Assembly: GCA_937893735.1 (NCBI GenBank) | Contig: CALBGD010000360.1 | Location: 1-5,965 of the forward strand | DNA: 5,965 nt | Reading direction: 5' to 3' | DNA from: an uncultured Clostridia bacterium | GTDB lineage: Bacteria; Bacillota; Clostridia; Oscillospirales; Ruminococcaceae | Shown: piece by piece, positions 1 through 4,579 of the stretch | Position numbering within the stretch: the first letter of the stretch is position 1 | Layout: the number at the start of each line of letters is the position of its first letter | The notes under the pieces: generated by a model | Told to the model about the DNA's origin: nothing | The model's database searches: none | Seen by the model: only the letters and a program-made list of their open reading frames with translations | Translations under genes and position numbers: made by a program

Positions 1-37
1 TTAATGAAAAAAAATTATAATTTTTTTCTAAAAGGGG

Positions 38-66
38 TTGACAAAATCGCTTTTTGGTGTTATAAT
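38..66 (+). promoter_or_regulatory. Consensus sigma-A promoter of the tRNA-Arg gene, with an upstream A/T-tract element
   Basis: A perfect -35 TTGACA (38-43) and a perfect -10 TATAAT (61-66) are separated by 17 bp, the ideal housekeeping arrangement. Immediately upstream, at 8-27, lies a 20-bp A/T palindrome: seven A, TTATAA, then seven T. It sits where an UP element would contact the RNA polymerase alpha subunits. Such a strong promoter fits a stable RNA gene. Transcription should begin near 73. Confidence 0.9.
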
Positions 67-73
67 ATATGAG

Positions 74-89
74 TGCTCAGGAATGAGCA
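74..89 (+). other. Small hairpin in the 5' leader of the tRNA precursor
   Basis: TGCTCA (74-79) and TGAGCA (84-89) form a perfect 6-bp stem closed by GGAA, which fits the GNRA tetraloop pattern. It lies right at the predicted transcription start and ends four bases before the mature tRNA, so the leader removed by RNase P would be almost entirely this hairpin. A role in folding or processing is inference; the structure itself is visible. Confidence 0.5.
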
Positions 90-93
90 GTAA

Positions 94-170
94 GCGCCAG
101 TAGCTCAGCTGGATAGAGTATCTGGCTACGAACCAGAGGGTCGGGGGTTCGAATCCCTCCTGGCGTGCCA
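94..170 (+). tRNA. tRNA-Arg (anticodon ACG)
   Basis: A complete 77-nt cloverleaf including an encoded CCA (168-170). Acceptor stem GCGCCAG (94-100) pairs with CTGGCGT (160-166); the first pair is G-T, the other six are Watson-Crick. D stem GCTC/GAGT (103-106/116-119). Anticodon stem TCTGG/CCAGA (121-125/133-137) encloses loop CTACGAA, giving anticodon ACG at 128-130, read as ICG after A34 deamination and decoding CGN arginine codons. T stem GGGGG/CCCTC (143-147/155-159) with loop TTCGAAT, containing one G-T pair. Discriminator base is G167. The gene has its own promoter and terminator. Its 3' half is the probable attachment site of the element that follows; the G1-U72 wobble may be a trace of the 3' end having been replaced at integration. 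Confidence 0.97.
143..170 (+). other. Probable attachment site (att) in the 3' end of tRNA-Arg
   Basis: The tRNA 3' end is followed, within about 1 kb, by a tyrosine integrase and then excisionase, relaxase and replication genes. tRNA T-arms and 3' ends are the classic targets of such integrases, and the element lies on the 3' side, the side that leaves the tRNA intact. The exact crossover and core length cannot be read here: I see no second copy of this segment within the window, so the opposite end must lie beyond 5965. Boundaries given are approximate. Confidence 0.55.
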
Positions 171-174
171 ACAG

Positions 175-208
175 AAAACCGCTTAACCGTTATGGTTGAG
201 CGGTTTTT
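175..208 (+). terminator. Intrinsic terminator of the tRNA gene
   Basis: AAACCGCTTAACC (176-188) pairs with GGTTGAGCGGTTT (194-206) in a 13-bp stem with one G-T pair and a 5-nt loop GTTAT, followed by a short T run (203-208). It begins five bases after the tRNA CCA end. If crossover occurs within the tRNA 3' part, this terminator is carried by the element rather than by the original host locus (inference). Confidence 0.85.
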
Positions 209-227
209 CTTATGTCTGGATTTCGTT

Positions 228-261
228 GGTCACAGTTGAAATGGTCACACTTTTGGTCACA
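228..261. repeat. Three direct repeats of GGTCACA next to the tRNA att site
   Basis: GGTCACA occurs at 228-234, 243-249 and 255-261, with start-to-start spacings of 15 and 12 bp; the second and third extend to TGGTCACAC. They lie 58-91 bp beyond the tRNA 3' end, in non-coding DNA between the tRNA terminator and the toxin-antitoxin promoter. Short spaced direct repeats beside a crossover site are typical of arm-type sites bound by the N-terminal domain of tyrosine integrases, or of excisionase sites. That function is inference; the repeats are plain in the sequence. Confidence 0.55.
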
Positions 262-313
262 CTGGGGTTGAGAGTTGCTTAAACTAGCCGATTATTCAGT
301 AAGAAGTATATAG

Positions 314-346
314 ATCAATATTTCGCGCTTTAGAGAAACTATTGAT
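314..346. repeat. Imperfect AT-rich inverted repeat
   Basis: ATCAATA plus TTTC (314-324) is mirrored by GAAA, one unpaired C, then TATTGAT (335-346), with a 10-nt spacer. No T run follows on either strand, so it is not a typical terminator. It is the only structure I see in the non-coding stretch between the GGTCACA repeats and the antitoxin promoter. It could be a protein-binding site belonging to the att region; its function is unknown. Confidence 0.35.
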
Positions 347-374
347 TAAAATGCACCTAATGTGTTCTTTTCTA

Positions 375-403
375 TTGACAATCGGTTTGAAATTGGTTAT
401 AAT
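375..403 (+). promoter_or_regulatory. Consensus sigma-A promoter of the toxin-antitoxin operon
   Basis: TTGACA (375-380) and TATAAT (398-403) are both perfect and spaced 17 bp. Transcription should start near 410, leaving a very short leader that begins almost at the ribosome binding site AAGGAGG (412-418). A promoter this strong is expected to be held in check by autorepression, as is usual for type II toxin-antitoxin operons. Confidence 0.85.
381..398. promoter_or_regulatory. Candidate antitoxin operator between -35 and -10
   Basis: ATCGGTT (381-387) and ATTGGTT (392-398) form a direct repeat, six of seven bases identical, with an 11-bp period, about one helical turn, exactly filling the promoter spacer. 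Ribbon-helix-helix antitoxins commonly repress their own promoters by binding tandem short sites. The repeat is seen; the operator role is inferred. Confidence 0.35.
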
Positions 404-427
404 ATAGATACAAGGAGGTGTATGTGT

Positions 428-730
428 ATGGCACAGGCAACATTTAGCATTAGAATGGACGAAGCTTTAAAGAAACAGTTTGACGCACTCTGTTCTGATT
501 TTGGAATGAATGCTTCCACGGCAATAAATGTTTTTGCCAAAGCAGTGGTACGCGAACGCAGGATTCCTTTTGAGATAACAGCGTCTGAACCTGAAATATC
601 CCGTGAGAACGCTATGAAAGCGTTTAGAACACTAAGAGCACAGGCCAACAAAGATTTCCCTGATGGCATGAGCCTTGAAGAAATTAATGAAGAAATCAAA
701 AAGTCAAGAAATGGTGAGGGAAATGTATGA
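428..730 (+). CDS. RelB/DinJ-family antitoxin of a type II toxin-antitoxin module
   Basis: A 100-residue protein whose N-terminal part (about residues 1-50 from MAQATFSIRM) has the RelB/DinJ ribbon-helix-helix pattern: a short beta strand ATFSIRMD, a helix ending near FGMNAS, then the typical TAINVFAKAVVRERRIPFEI stretch. The C-terminal half (residues 55-100) is charged and helical, the usual toxin-binding tail, and contains FPDGMSLEEINEEIKK. It should neutralise the PIN toxin encoded next and repress the operon. Start choice: the frame is open upstream to a GTG at 362, but that lies ahead of the promoter; ATG 428 is 9 nt after AAGGAGG (412-418), whereas ATG 422 is only 3 nt after it. The last four bases overlap the toxin start. 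RelB/DinJ proteins usually partner RelE/YafQ-type toxins, so the PIN partner is unusual. Family call is confident. Confidence 0.9.
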   Translation: MAQATFSIRMDEALKKQFDALCSDFGMNASTAINVFAKAVVRERRIPFEITASEPEISRENAMKAFRTLRAQANKDFPDGMSLEEINEEIKKSRNGEGNV

Positions 731-1143
731 CTTGTTACGCTGTGATTGACACAAACGTTCTTGTGTCTGCTCTTTTGTCACGTTGGCAGGATTCAGCAAC
801 AGTTCTTGTAATTGAAAGGATGATCAACGGAGACATTATTCCGGTTTTCAGCAGAGAGATAATGAACGAATACCGTGAGGTACTTAGCAGGAAAAAATTT
901 AAATTTGCCCCGGAATTGATTAAGTATCTGCTGTCAACTGTGGAGAAATTTGGTGTACTTGTTGAACCAACTCCAACAGGGGTAATTCTACCCGATATGA
1001 AGGACCTTCCATTTTATGAGGTCGTTATGATAAAGAGGGACGATGATGCTTATCTGGTTACGGGGAATTTGAAACATTTTCCAGATGAGAAGTTTATCGT
1101 AACTGCACGAGAGATGCTTGACATTCTTGACAGTGGAAATTGA
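727..1143 (+). CDS. PIN-domain ribonuclease toxin (COG1569/TIGR00305-like)
   Basis: A 138-residue protein, normal length for the PIN-type toxins of toxin-antitoxin modules. It opens with the hallmark AVIDTNVLVSAL, placing the first catalytic Asp at D8 with N10. A second acidic position is E48 in IMNEYREVL. Asp residues D90 and D93 (PDMKD) probably complete the metal-binding site, and a late TGNLKHF motif (112-118) corresponds to the family TGDxxH segment, with N114 in place of the usual Asp. PIN toxins are Mg-dependent endoribonucleases acting on tRNA, rRNA or mRNA; the target here is unknown. Translation is coupled to the antitoxin through an ATGA overlap, with GAGGG (716-720) just upstream. 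It ends 14 nt before a hairpin shared with the convergent integrase. Likely role: maintenance of the integrated element. Confidence 0.9.
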   Translation: MTCYAVIDTNVLVSALLSRWQDSATVLVIERMINGDIIPVFSREIMNEYREVLSRKKFKFAPELIKYLLSTVEKFGVLVEPTPTGVILPDMKDLPFYEVVMIKRDDDAYLVTGNLKHFPDEKFIVTAREMLDILDSGN

Positions 1144-1156
1144 TAATAAAAAACAA

Positions 1157-1185
1157 AACCGGAGAGGCTGCATACCTCTCCGGTT
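1157..1185 (-). terminator. Intrinsic terminator of the integrase operon (possibly bidirectional)
   Basis: AACCGGAGAGG (1157-1167) and CCTCTCCGGTT (1175-1185) form a perfect 11-bp stem with a 7-nt loop. On the - strand it begins 3 nt after the integrase stop and is followed by a long T-rich tract (complement of the A run at 1147-1158), the classic terminator form. On the + strand, after the toxin gene, the following bases are only weakly T-rich, so it may also stop toxin transcription, but less efficiently. Confidence 0.88.
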
Positions 1186-1188
1186 ATC

Positions 1189-2586
1189 TTATTCGTCCTC
1201 CTTTTTGAGCTGTGCGCTTGGTGACAGCATAGCCTCCAGCTTGTCCGCCGCAATATCCTCCACCGAGCGCAGAGAATGACCATAGATGTCGCTTGTGGTT
1301 GAGGCAAGCGTATGTCCAAGGCGTTTGGACACAGCCTTGAGAGGAACTCCCTGCATAAGCAGCATTGTAGCCGAAGTATGCCGGAGCATATGCGGAGTTA
1401 CATGAGGAAGCCCGTTCCTTTCGGTGAATTTCCTTAGCCATGATGTTACGCTTGACGGGTGTATCGGCAGACCGTTATACTGTGTAAAAATCTTGCCGCT
1501 CTCCTGCCAGCCTTCTCCCATCTGTTCCCTGATTTTGTCTTGGTATTCCCTGAACTCAGACAGCATTGTCATTACCGACTGCGGCAGCTTGACATAGCGT
1601 TCCGAGCTTTCAGTTTTGGTGGTATCCTCATACATCCCTATATTCGGGAGATACAGAGAGTTCCGGCAGATATGAATGCAGCACTTGTCCCAGTCAACAT
1701 CGTTCCATTCCAGACCGCATATCTCCGCTCGTCTTGCTCCGCTGAAAATCATCAGCTTTACCATCACGGAATACTGATACTGTCCCTTTTCGTCCAGCGC
1801 AGCTATGAGCTGGAGCGTCTGCTCCTCGTTAAGGCACTTGGCTTCTCTCCTGCGGAGCTTAGGAGGATCGACACGTTCACACGGGTTTGAAAATAACAAT
1901 CCCCACTTGACTGCCTTTGACAGGATAGCCGAAAGGCACCTGTGGTAATGGAGCAGCGTTTTTGGTGAAAGCGTTTTATCGGTGCCTATAACATCAAACA
2001 GCTCTTCCGGCTCGATTTCCAGAGCGTTACTGATTCCGAGCGCCGTCTCCTTGCTGACGTTCTTTCCTGCCACGATGCTTTCCAGAGTGGTCATGGATAT
2101 TCCGGCAGCGTCGATGAGCTTGTAGCGCGAAATGTCGTTGTCTTTCAGAAACTTTCTGAAATCTATACGGCACTTGTATTTGTAGTCAATGCGTATTCCT
2201 CCTTCGGCGAGATTCTTGTAAAATGCATTAAGGTGAAGCGGCGTGATTTCCGACAGCTTGAGATGTCCGAGGGCGGGCTTTATTCGTTCAAGCAGATCGT
2301 CATAATGTTTCTGTGTGGTGTTTTTCAGGTGGGACTGTTCGTAGTCCTGCCGCCATTGCTCAATAAAGCTGTTCAGCGTCATTGAATCATCTATGTAGCT
2401 CTCTCGGCGGCACTTTTCCTCAAACAGAACTTTCTGGCGGTTTATCTCTTCCTGCCGCTGCCGCTCAGTAAGGTCAGGGTCAAGATGTATCGTAAGAGTC
2501 TTGTAGCGGCGTGTGTTGGTCTTGGGGTCAAAGCCGTCCGACACCCTTATGCGGACGCTGTTACCGCGTATTTGTACATTCCCCAT
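1189..2586 (-). CDS. int: Tyrosine integrase with a Cro/C1-type HTH domain inserted in its core-binding domain
   Basis: A 465-residue site-specific recombinase expected to integrate and excise the element at tRNA-Arg. N-terminal residues 1-60 look like an arm-binding beta-sheet domain (VRIRVSDGFDPKTNTRRYKT). The SAM-like core-binding domain starts near 68 and runs to about 130 (ITPLHLNAFYKNLAEGG), is interrupted by about 75 residues, then resumes at LSPKTLLHYHRCLSAIL (206-222) through FSNPCERV. The catalytic domain (about 250-455) has the complete set: R285 (SGARRAE), K324, H399 and R402 (HMLRH), H425 (RLGHT) and nucleophile Y435 (DIYGHS). The insert carries a Cro/C1-like helix-turn-helix at about 143-200. 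Length exceeds the usual 380-410 residues because of the insert. Start ATG is 7 nt from AAAGGAG (2594-2600). It follows the excisionase-like gene and ends at a strong terminator. Active enzyme expected. Confidence 0.96.
   Translation of the reverse strand: MGNVQIRGNSVRIRVSDGFDPKTNTRRYKTLTIHLDPDLTERQRQEEINRQKVLFEEKCRRESYIDDSMTLNSFIEQWRQDYEQSHLKNTTQKHYDDLLERIKPALGHLKLSEITPLHLNAFYKNLAEGGIRIDYKYKCRIDFRKFLKDNDISRYKLIDAAGISMTTLESIVAGKNVSKETALGISNALEIEPEELFDVIGTDKTLSPKTLLHYHRCLSAILSKAVKWGLLFSNPCERVDPPKLRRREAKCLNEEQTLQLIAALDEKGQYQYSVMVKLMIFSGARRAEICGLEWNDVDWDKCCIHICRNSLYLPNIGMYEDTTKTESSERYVKLPQSVMTMLSEFREYQDKIREQMGEGWQESGKIFTQYNGLPIHPSSVTSWLRKFTERNGLPHVTPHMLRHTSATMLLMQGVPLKAVSKRLGHTLASTTSDIYGHSLRSVEDIAADKLEAMLSPSAQLKKEDE
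1972..2196 (-). other. Segment encoding the inserted XRE/Cro-C1-type HTH domain of the integrase
   Basis: Encodes integrase residues 131-205. The run FRKFLKDNDISRYKLIDAAG, continuing through ISMTTLESIVAGKN (163-176), then ETALGISNALEI and PEELFDVI, reproduces the Cro/C1 helix-turn-helix plan in order: helix 1, turn with ISRYKL, recognition region, GKN turn, and the closing helix with EELF. Removing it rejoins NLAEGG to LSPKT, the ordinary layout of the core-binding domain in Tn916-like integrases, so the insertion falls in a surface loop between helices. Confidence 0.8.
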
Positions 2587-2609
2587 ACTTTATCTCCTTT
2601 CCAAAGTAT

Positions 2610-2635
2610 GACCCGCCTGTTCGGACAGGCGGGTC
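2610..2635 (-). other. Strong hairpin between the excisionase-like and integrase genes
   Basis: GACCCGCCTGT (2610-2620) and ACAGGCGGGTC (2625-2635) form a perfect 11-bp GC-rich stem with a 4-nt loop, starting 6 nt after the stop of the upstream gene and ending about 10 nt before the integrase ribosome binding site. No T tract follows on the - strand, so it is not a typical intrinsic terminator. It may protect or process the mRNA, or lower integrase expression relative to the excisionase. Confidence 0.7.
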
Positions 2636-2641
2636 AGCAGA

Positions 2642-2968
2642 TCACCGCTTCAACCTGGTGGGTACCTTTCGGATACCTCCTGCTGCTGACGTGGGAACAG
2701 GCGCTTCGGATTCCGACTGTTCAGTTATGACTCCTCCTTTAGCCAGGTACTCCATCAGGACATTCCAGTTGATGAGGGTCTTGTTTCCGACCTTTATGCA
2801 GGGTATCTGACCTGTTTTGCAGAGAAAGCGCAGTGTGTTTTCGTTCAGACCGATGTGCCGCTCACGGCATATCTTTGCAGTCACAGAGACATTGTTTATC
2901 AGCTGTGGCGGCATATTGTCCGCAAGAGGGAAGAGTGTGATGATCTGAACATTGGTGTTTTCATTCAT
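2642..2968 (-). CDS. Excisionase-like helix-turn-helix DNA-binding protein
   Basis: A 108-residue protein with a winged helix-turn-helix of the MerR/excisionase type at about residues 38-76: HIGLNENTLRFLCKTGQI, then PCIKVGNKTLINWNVLMEYL. This is the usual pattern in which one helix is followed by a wing carrying a G-N/R-K strand and a closing helix. The first 35 residues and the basic, low-complexity tail (SEAPVPTSAAGG to the terminal RLKR) are not recognisable. Start ATG is 8 nt from AAAGGAGG (2977-2984). Placed directly ahead of the integrase on the same strand, it is best read as the recombination directionality factor favouring excision, possibly also an autoregulator. The alternative is a transcriptional regulator only. 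There is no sequence feature here that separates the two. Confidence 0.75.
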   Translation of the reverse strand: MNENTNVQIITLFPLADNMPPQLINNVSVTAKICRERHIGLNENTLRFLCKTGQIPCIKVGNKTLINWNVLMEYLAKGGVITEQSESEAPVPTSAAGGIRKVPTRLKR

Positions 2969-3030
2969 AGGTAAAACCTCCTTTATAGTGATGCTGAGCT
3001 GCTGTGGGATAGCTCAATTGTGTCATCATA

Positions 3031-3045
3031 GTTATAATATATAAC
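3031..3045. repeat. Perfect AT-rich inverted repeat upstream of the excisionase-like gene
   Basis: GTTATA and TATAAC (3031-3036, 3040-3045) are perfect inverted arms around ATA. The site lies just downstream of the weak predicted -10 for the excisionase-like gene, near where transcription would start, a good place for an operator. AT-rich DNA produces such palindromes by chance, so function is uncertain. Confidence 0.35.
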
Positions 3046-3074
3046 CATACTGAATATAAATTTCATATTGTCCA
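3044..3074 (-). promoter_or_regulatory. Possible weak promoter for the excisionase-integrase genes
   Basis: On the - strand, TGGACA (complement of 3069-3074, five of six consensus bases) is followed after a 19-bp spacer by TATGGT (complement of 3044-3049, four of six). The long spacer and poor -10 make it weak unless activated; MerR-type activators are known to work on 19-20 bp spacers. Other AT-rich -10 candidates overlap, so the assignment is tentative. Confidence 0.25.
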
Positions 3075-3084
3075 ATGGTACAAT
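3067..3084. repeat. Imperfect inverted repeat overlapping the predicted -35
   Basis: ATTGTCCA (3067-3074) is mirrored by TGG-T-ACAAT (3076-3084), differing only by one extra T. It lies between the relaxase stop codon and the excisionase-like gene, overlapping the tentative -35 hexamer. It could be a repressor or excisionase site, or part of an origin of transfer. The symmetry is visible; the role is open. Confidence 0.35.
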
Positions 3085-3105
3085 CGGTCCATAAAATTTG
3101 ACATA

Positions 3106-4131
3106 TTAGAGATTTGTACAAAATGGATCAATAAAACCGTTATTGATTTTAAATATGCTTACAAGGTAGCCCATTCTTTTACAATACATACCGTACTGAA
3201 AGGCACTATTGTAATCCTGAAATTTGTACAGTGGCTTATTGTATATGTCCATGGCAATACCGTTGATACATAGACAATACTCAATAACCGTAACCAGAGC
3301 ATTCACTTCCTCAGTAGTAAATGTATAAACCGGTTCTTCTGCCGGTGTCACAGGAGCGGCCGCAGGCAAAGACCGTCTTGAGTTCCAGTCCCTGCGGGCA
3401 TTGTAATTATTGGCTCCTCTGGACTTGCCCGGAGTGTACCCGGGAGAGTAATAATTGTTGTTGACGGTGAAGTTATAATTGATATATGTACGCTGCTGCC
3501 GTTCGTAACCCGGTGCAAAACCGACTGTCGTTCCGGACGTGGATTCAGCCGGAAGGTTCTCAAACAAAACCTCTTCGGGTTTGCCAAGGTAATCACCTGC
3601 GCTTATCTCCATCTCCGGGTCGTCACCTCCGTCTGGTGAATGTATCCCACTTACGGGCTTCCAGTCGTTGCTGTGCATTCTGACAGGGAGGCAGTGCTCT
3701 TTCTCCGCTATACCGGAAACAAAACTCTTGAAGTCGTTGAGCCAGTTTTTCGTCATCCCTTTTTGTTCGCCGTATATGGTGGTATAGCCGATAAGAATAT
3801 GAATGTGGATATTATCAGTATTAGTGTGAACTGCGCCTGCCACATATCTGTCCTTGAAAAAACGGGCTATTTTCTTTCCAATCCTGACCGCCTTTTCTCC
3901 GGGAACATTATCTGCCGGGTCAAATCCAATAACGATATGATAGTACTTGCCACGCCCCTTTTTCCTACATATTATCTTGGTTGAAATGTTTGATGAACTC
4001 CAGCGTTCAGGAGCGCACCCGTAGGCAAAGGTCCCTCCGATGGGAACCTTTGCTTCATTGAAGATATATTTTTGGGCGTCGAGCGTCGCATACGGTCTGT
4101 CGTCTGAGCAGTATATTGATTTAATTATCAT
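3106..4131 (-). CDS. Small HUH-type relaxase (Relaxase/MobP-like mobilization nuclease)
   Basis: A 341-residue protein. Residues 1-150 match the Relaxase family: probable nucleophile Y22 in QKYIFNEAKV, the KYYHIVIGFDP strand (62-72), a helix with GEKAVRIGKKIARFF, then the metal-binding H102-TNTDNI-H109-I-H111 (HUH motif). N104 stands where many relatives have Asp. It should nick at an origin of transfer and pilot the strand into a recipient. Residues 200-265 form a low-complexity linker rich in Asn, Tyr, Gly and Pro (YINYNF, VNNNYY, GANNYNARRDWNSRR), followed by a compact C-terminal domain (268-341) that I do not recognise. It is shorter than most relaxases, with no helicase or primase domain fused. 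The start overlaps the MobC-like gene by 11 nt, with AAGAGG (4141-4146) 9 nt upstream, indicating translational coupling. No terminator follows it. Confidence 0.88.
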   Translation of the reverse strand: MIIKSIYCSDDRPYATLDAQKYIFNEAKVPIGGTFAYGCAPERWSSSNISTKIICRKKGRGKYYHIVIGFDPADNVPGEKAVRIGKKIARFFKDRYVAGAVHTNTDNIHIHILIGYTTIYGEQKGMTKNWLNDFKSFVSGIAEKEHCLPVRMHSNDWKPVSGIHSPDGGDDPEMEISAGDYLGKPEEVLFENLPAESTSGTTVGFAPGYERQQRTYINYNFTVNNNYYSPGYTPGKSRGANNYNARRDWNSRRSLPAAAPVTPAEEPVYTFTTEEVNALVTVIEYCLCINGIAMDIYNKPLYKFQDYNSAFQYGMYCKRMGYLVSIFKINNGFIDPFCTNL

Positions 4132-4579
4132 AGTCAGTTACCTCTTCGTTGGGAAGTAGTGCGTCCATCTTATTGCATACGCAGGACATACTGAATGCCG
4201 CATTGTCAAGAGCTTTGATAACGCTGTCCAGCTTATCATGCAGAATACTATTATCGTCCATGTTATCAGTAATATCCGATAATATCTGATAACACCGGGC
4301 TATATCGGTCAGTATCTCCTTTCCCTCCGGAAATGAGACTATCCGGCTGTCGCTGTCCATAATAAGGCGCGAGGCAAATTCTGTCTTGCTCATGCTACAG
4401 GCAGCGGACAGGTCAATCAGCCTCTGCCTTACATCAGGTTTCAGCGACAGCGAAGTTGCCTGTACCTTTTTAGACTTCGTGACAGCAGGCGCTGTCGTAT
4501 TATCCATTGGAATAATATTTTCTTGAATCTTGCAATTATTTATTATTCCATTATTCTTTTTGTCTGTCATGTTATTCAT
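4121..4579 (-). CDS. MobC-like ribbon-helix-helix relaxosome accessory protein
   Basis: A 152-residue protein. After a polar, Asn-rich N-terminus (1-35), residues 39-80 carry a ribbon-helix-helix-like segment: strand VQATSLSLKPD, helix VRQRLIDLSAAC, turn SMSKTEF, helix ASRLIMD. The C-terminal part (85-142) is predicted helical, with TDIARCYQILSDITDNM and KLDSVIKALDNAAFSM, suited to dimerisation or relaxase contact. MobC-type proteins of this build, encoded just before relaxases, bind and open the origin of transfer. The position, with an 11-nt overlap into the relaxase, supports this. The start ATG lies 9 nt from a strong GAGGAGG (4589-4595), within the end of the helicase gene, which it overlaps by 8 nt. 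A later Met (residue 25) lacks a ribosome site. Alternative: a general RHH regulator of the operon. Confidence 0.78.
   Translation of the reverse strand: MNNMTDKKNNGIINNCKIQENIIPMDNTTAPAVTKSKKVQATSLSLKPDVRQRLIDLSAACSMSKTEFASRLIMDSDSRIVSFPEGKEILTDIARCYQILSDITDNMDDNSILHDKLDSVIKALDNAAFSMSCVCNKMDALLPNEEVTDYDN

Noticed and set aside
8..27. 20-bp A/T palindrome as an intrinsic terminator of an upstream gene
   Set aside because: The stem has no G-C pairs and would be unstable; its position just before a -35 box fits an UP-like element better.
228..261. GGTCACA repeats as the start of a CRISPR array
   Set aside because: Units of only 7 bp with 5-8 bp gaps are far too short for CRISPR repeats and spacers, and no cas genes are present.
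362..427. Longer antitoxin reading frame starting at GTG 362
   Set aside because: That start lies before the promoter hexamers at 375-403, so it would not be on the transcript; ATG 428 has a correctly spaced ribosome binding site.
1157..1185. Hairpin at the toxin/integrase junction as an attachment site
   Set aside because: It has the form of an intrinsic terminator with a T tract on the - strand directly after the integrase stop, which explains it fully.
1459..1890. 143-residue + strand reading frame opposite the integrase
   Set aside because: Antisense shadow of the conserved catalytic domain; no recognisable protein pattern and no ribosome binding site.
3640..3984. 114-residue + strand reading frame opposite the relaxase
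   Set aside because: Runs antisense through the HUH motif region, which is clearly coding on the - strand; no family resemblance.
4435..4507. Shorter MobC-like protein starting at the internal Met (residue 25)
   Set aside because: No ribosome binding site precedes it, while the ATG at 4579 has a strong GAGGAGG at 9 nt.
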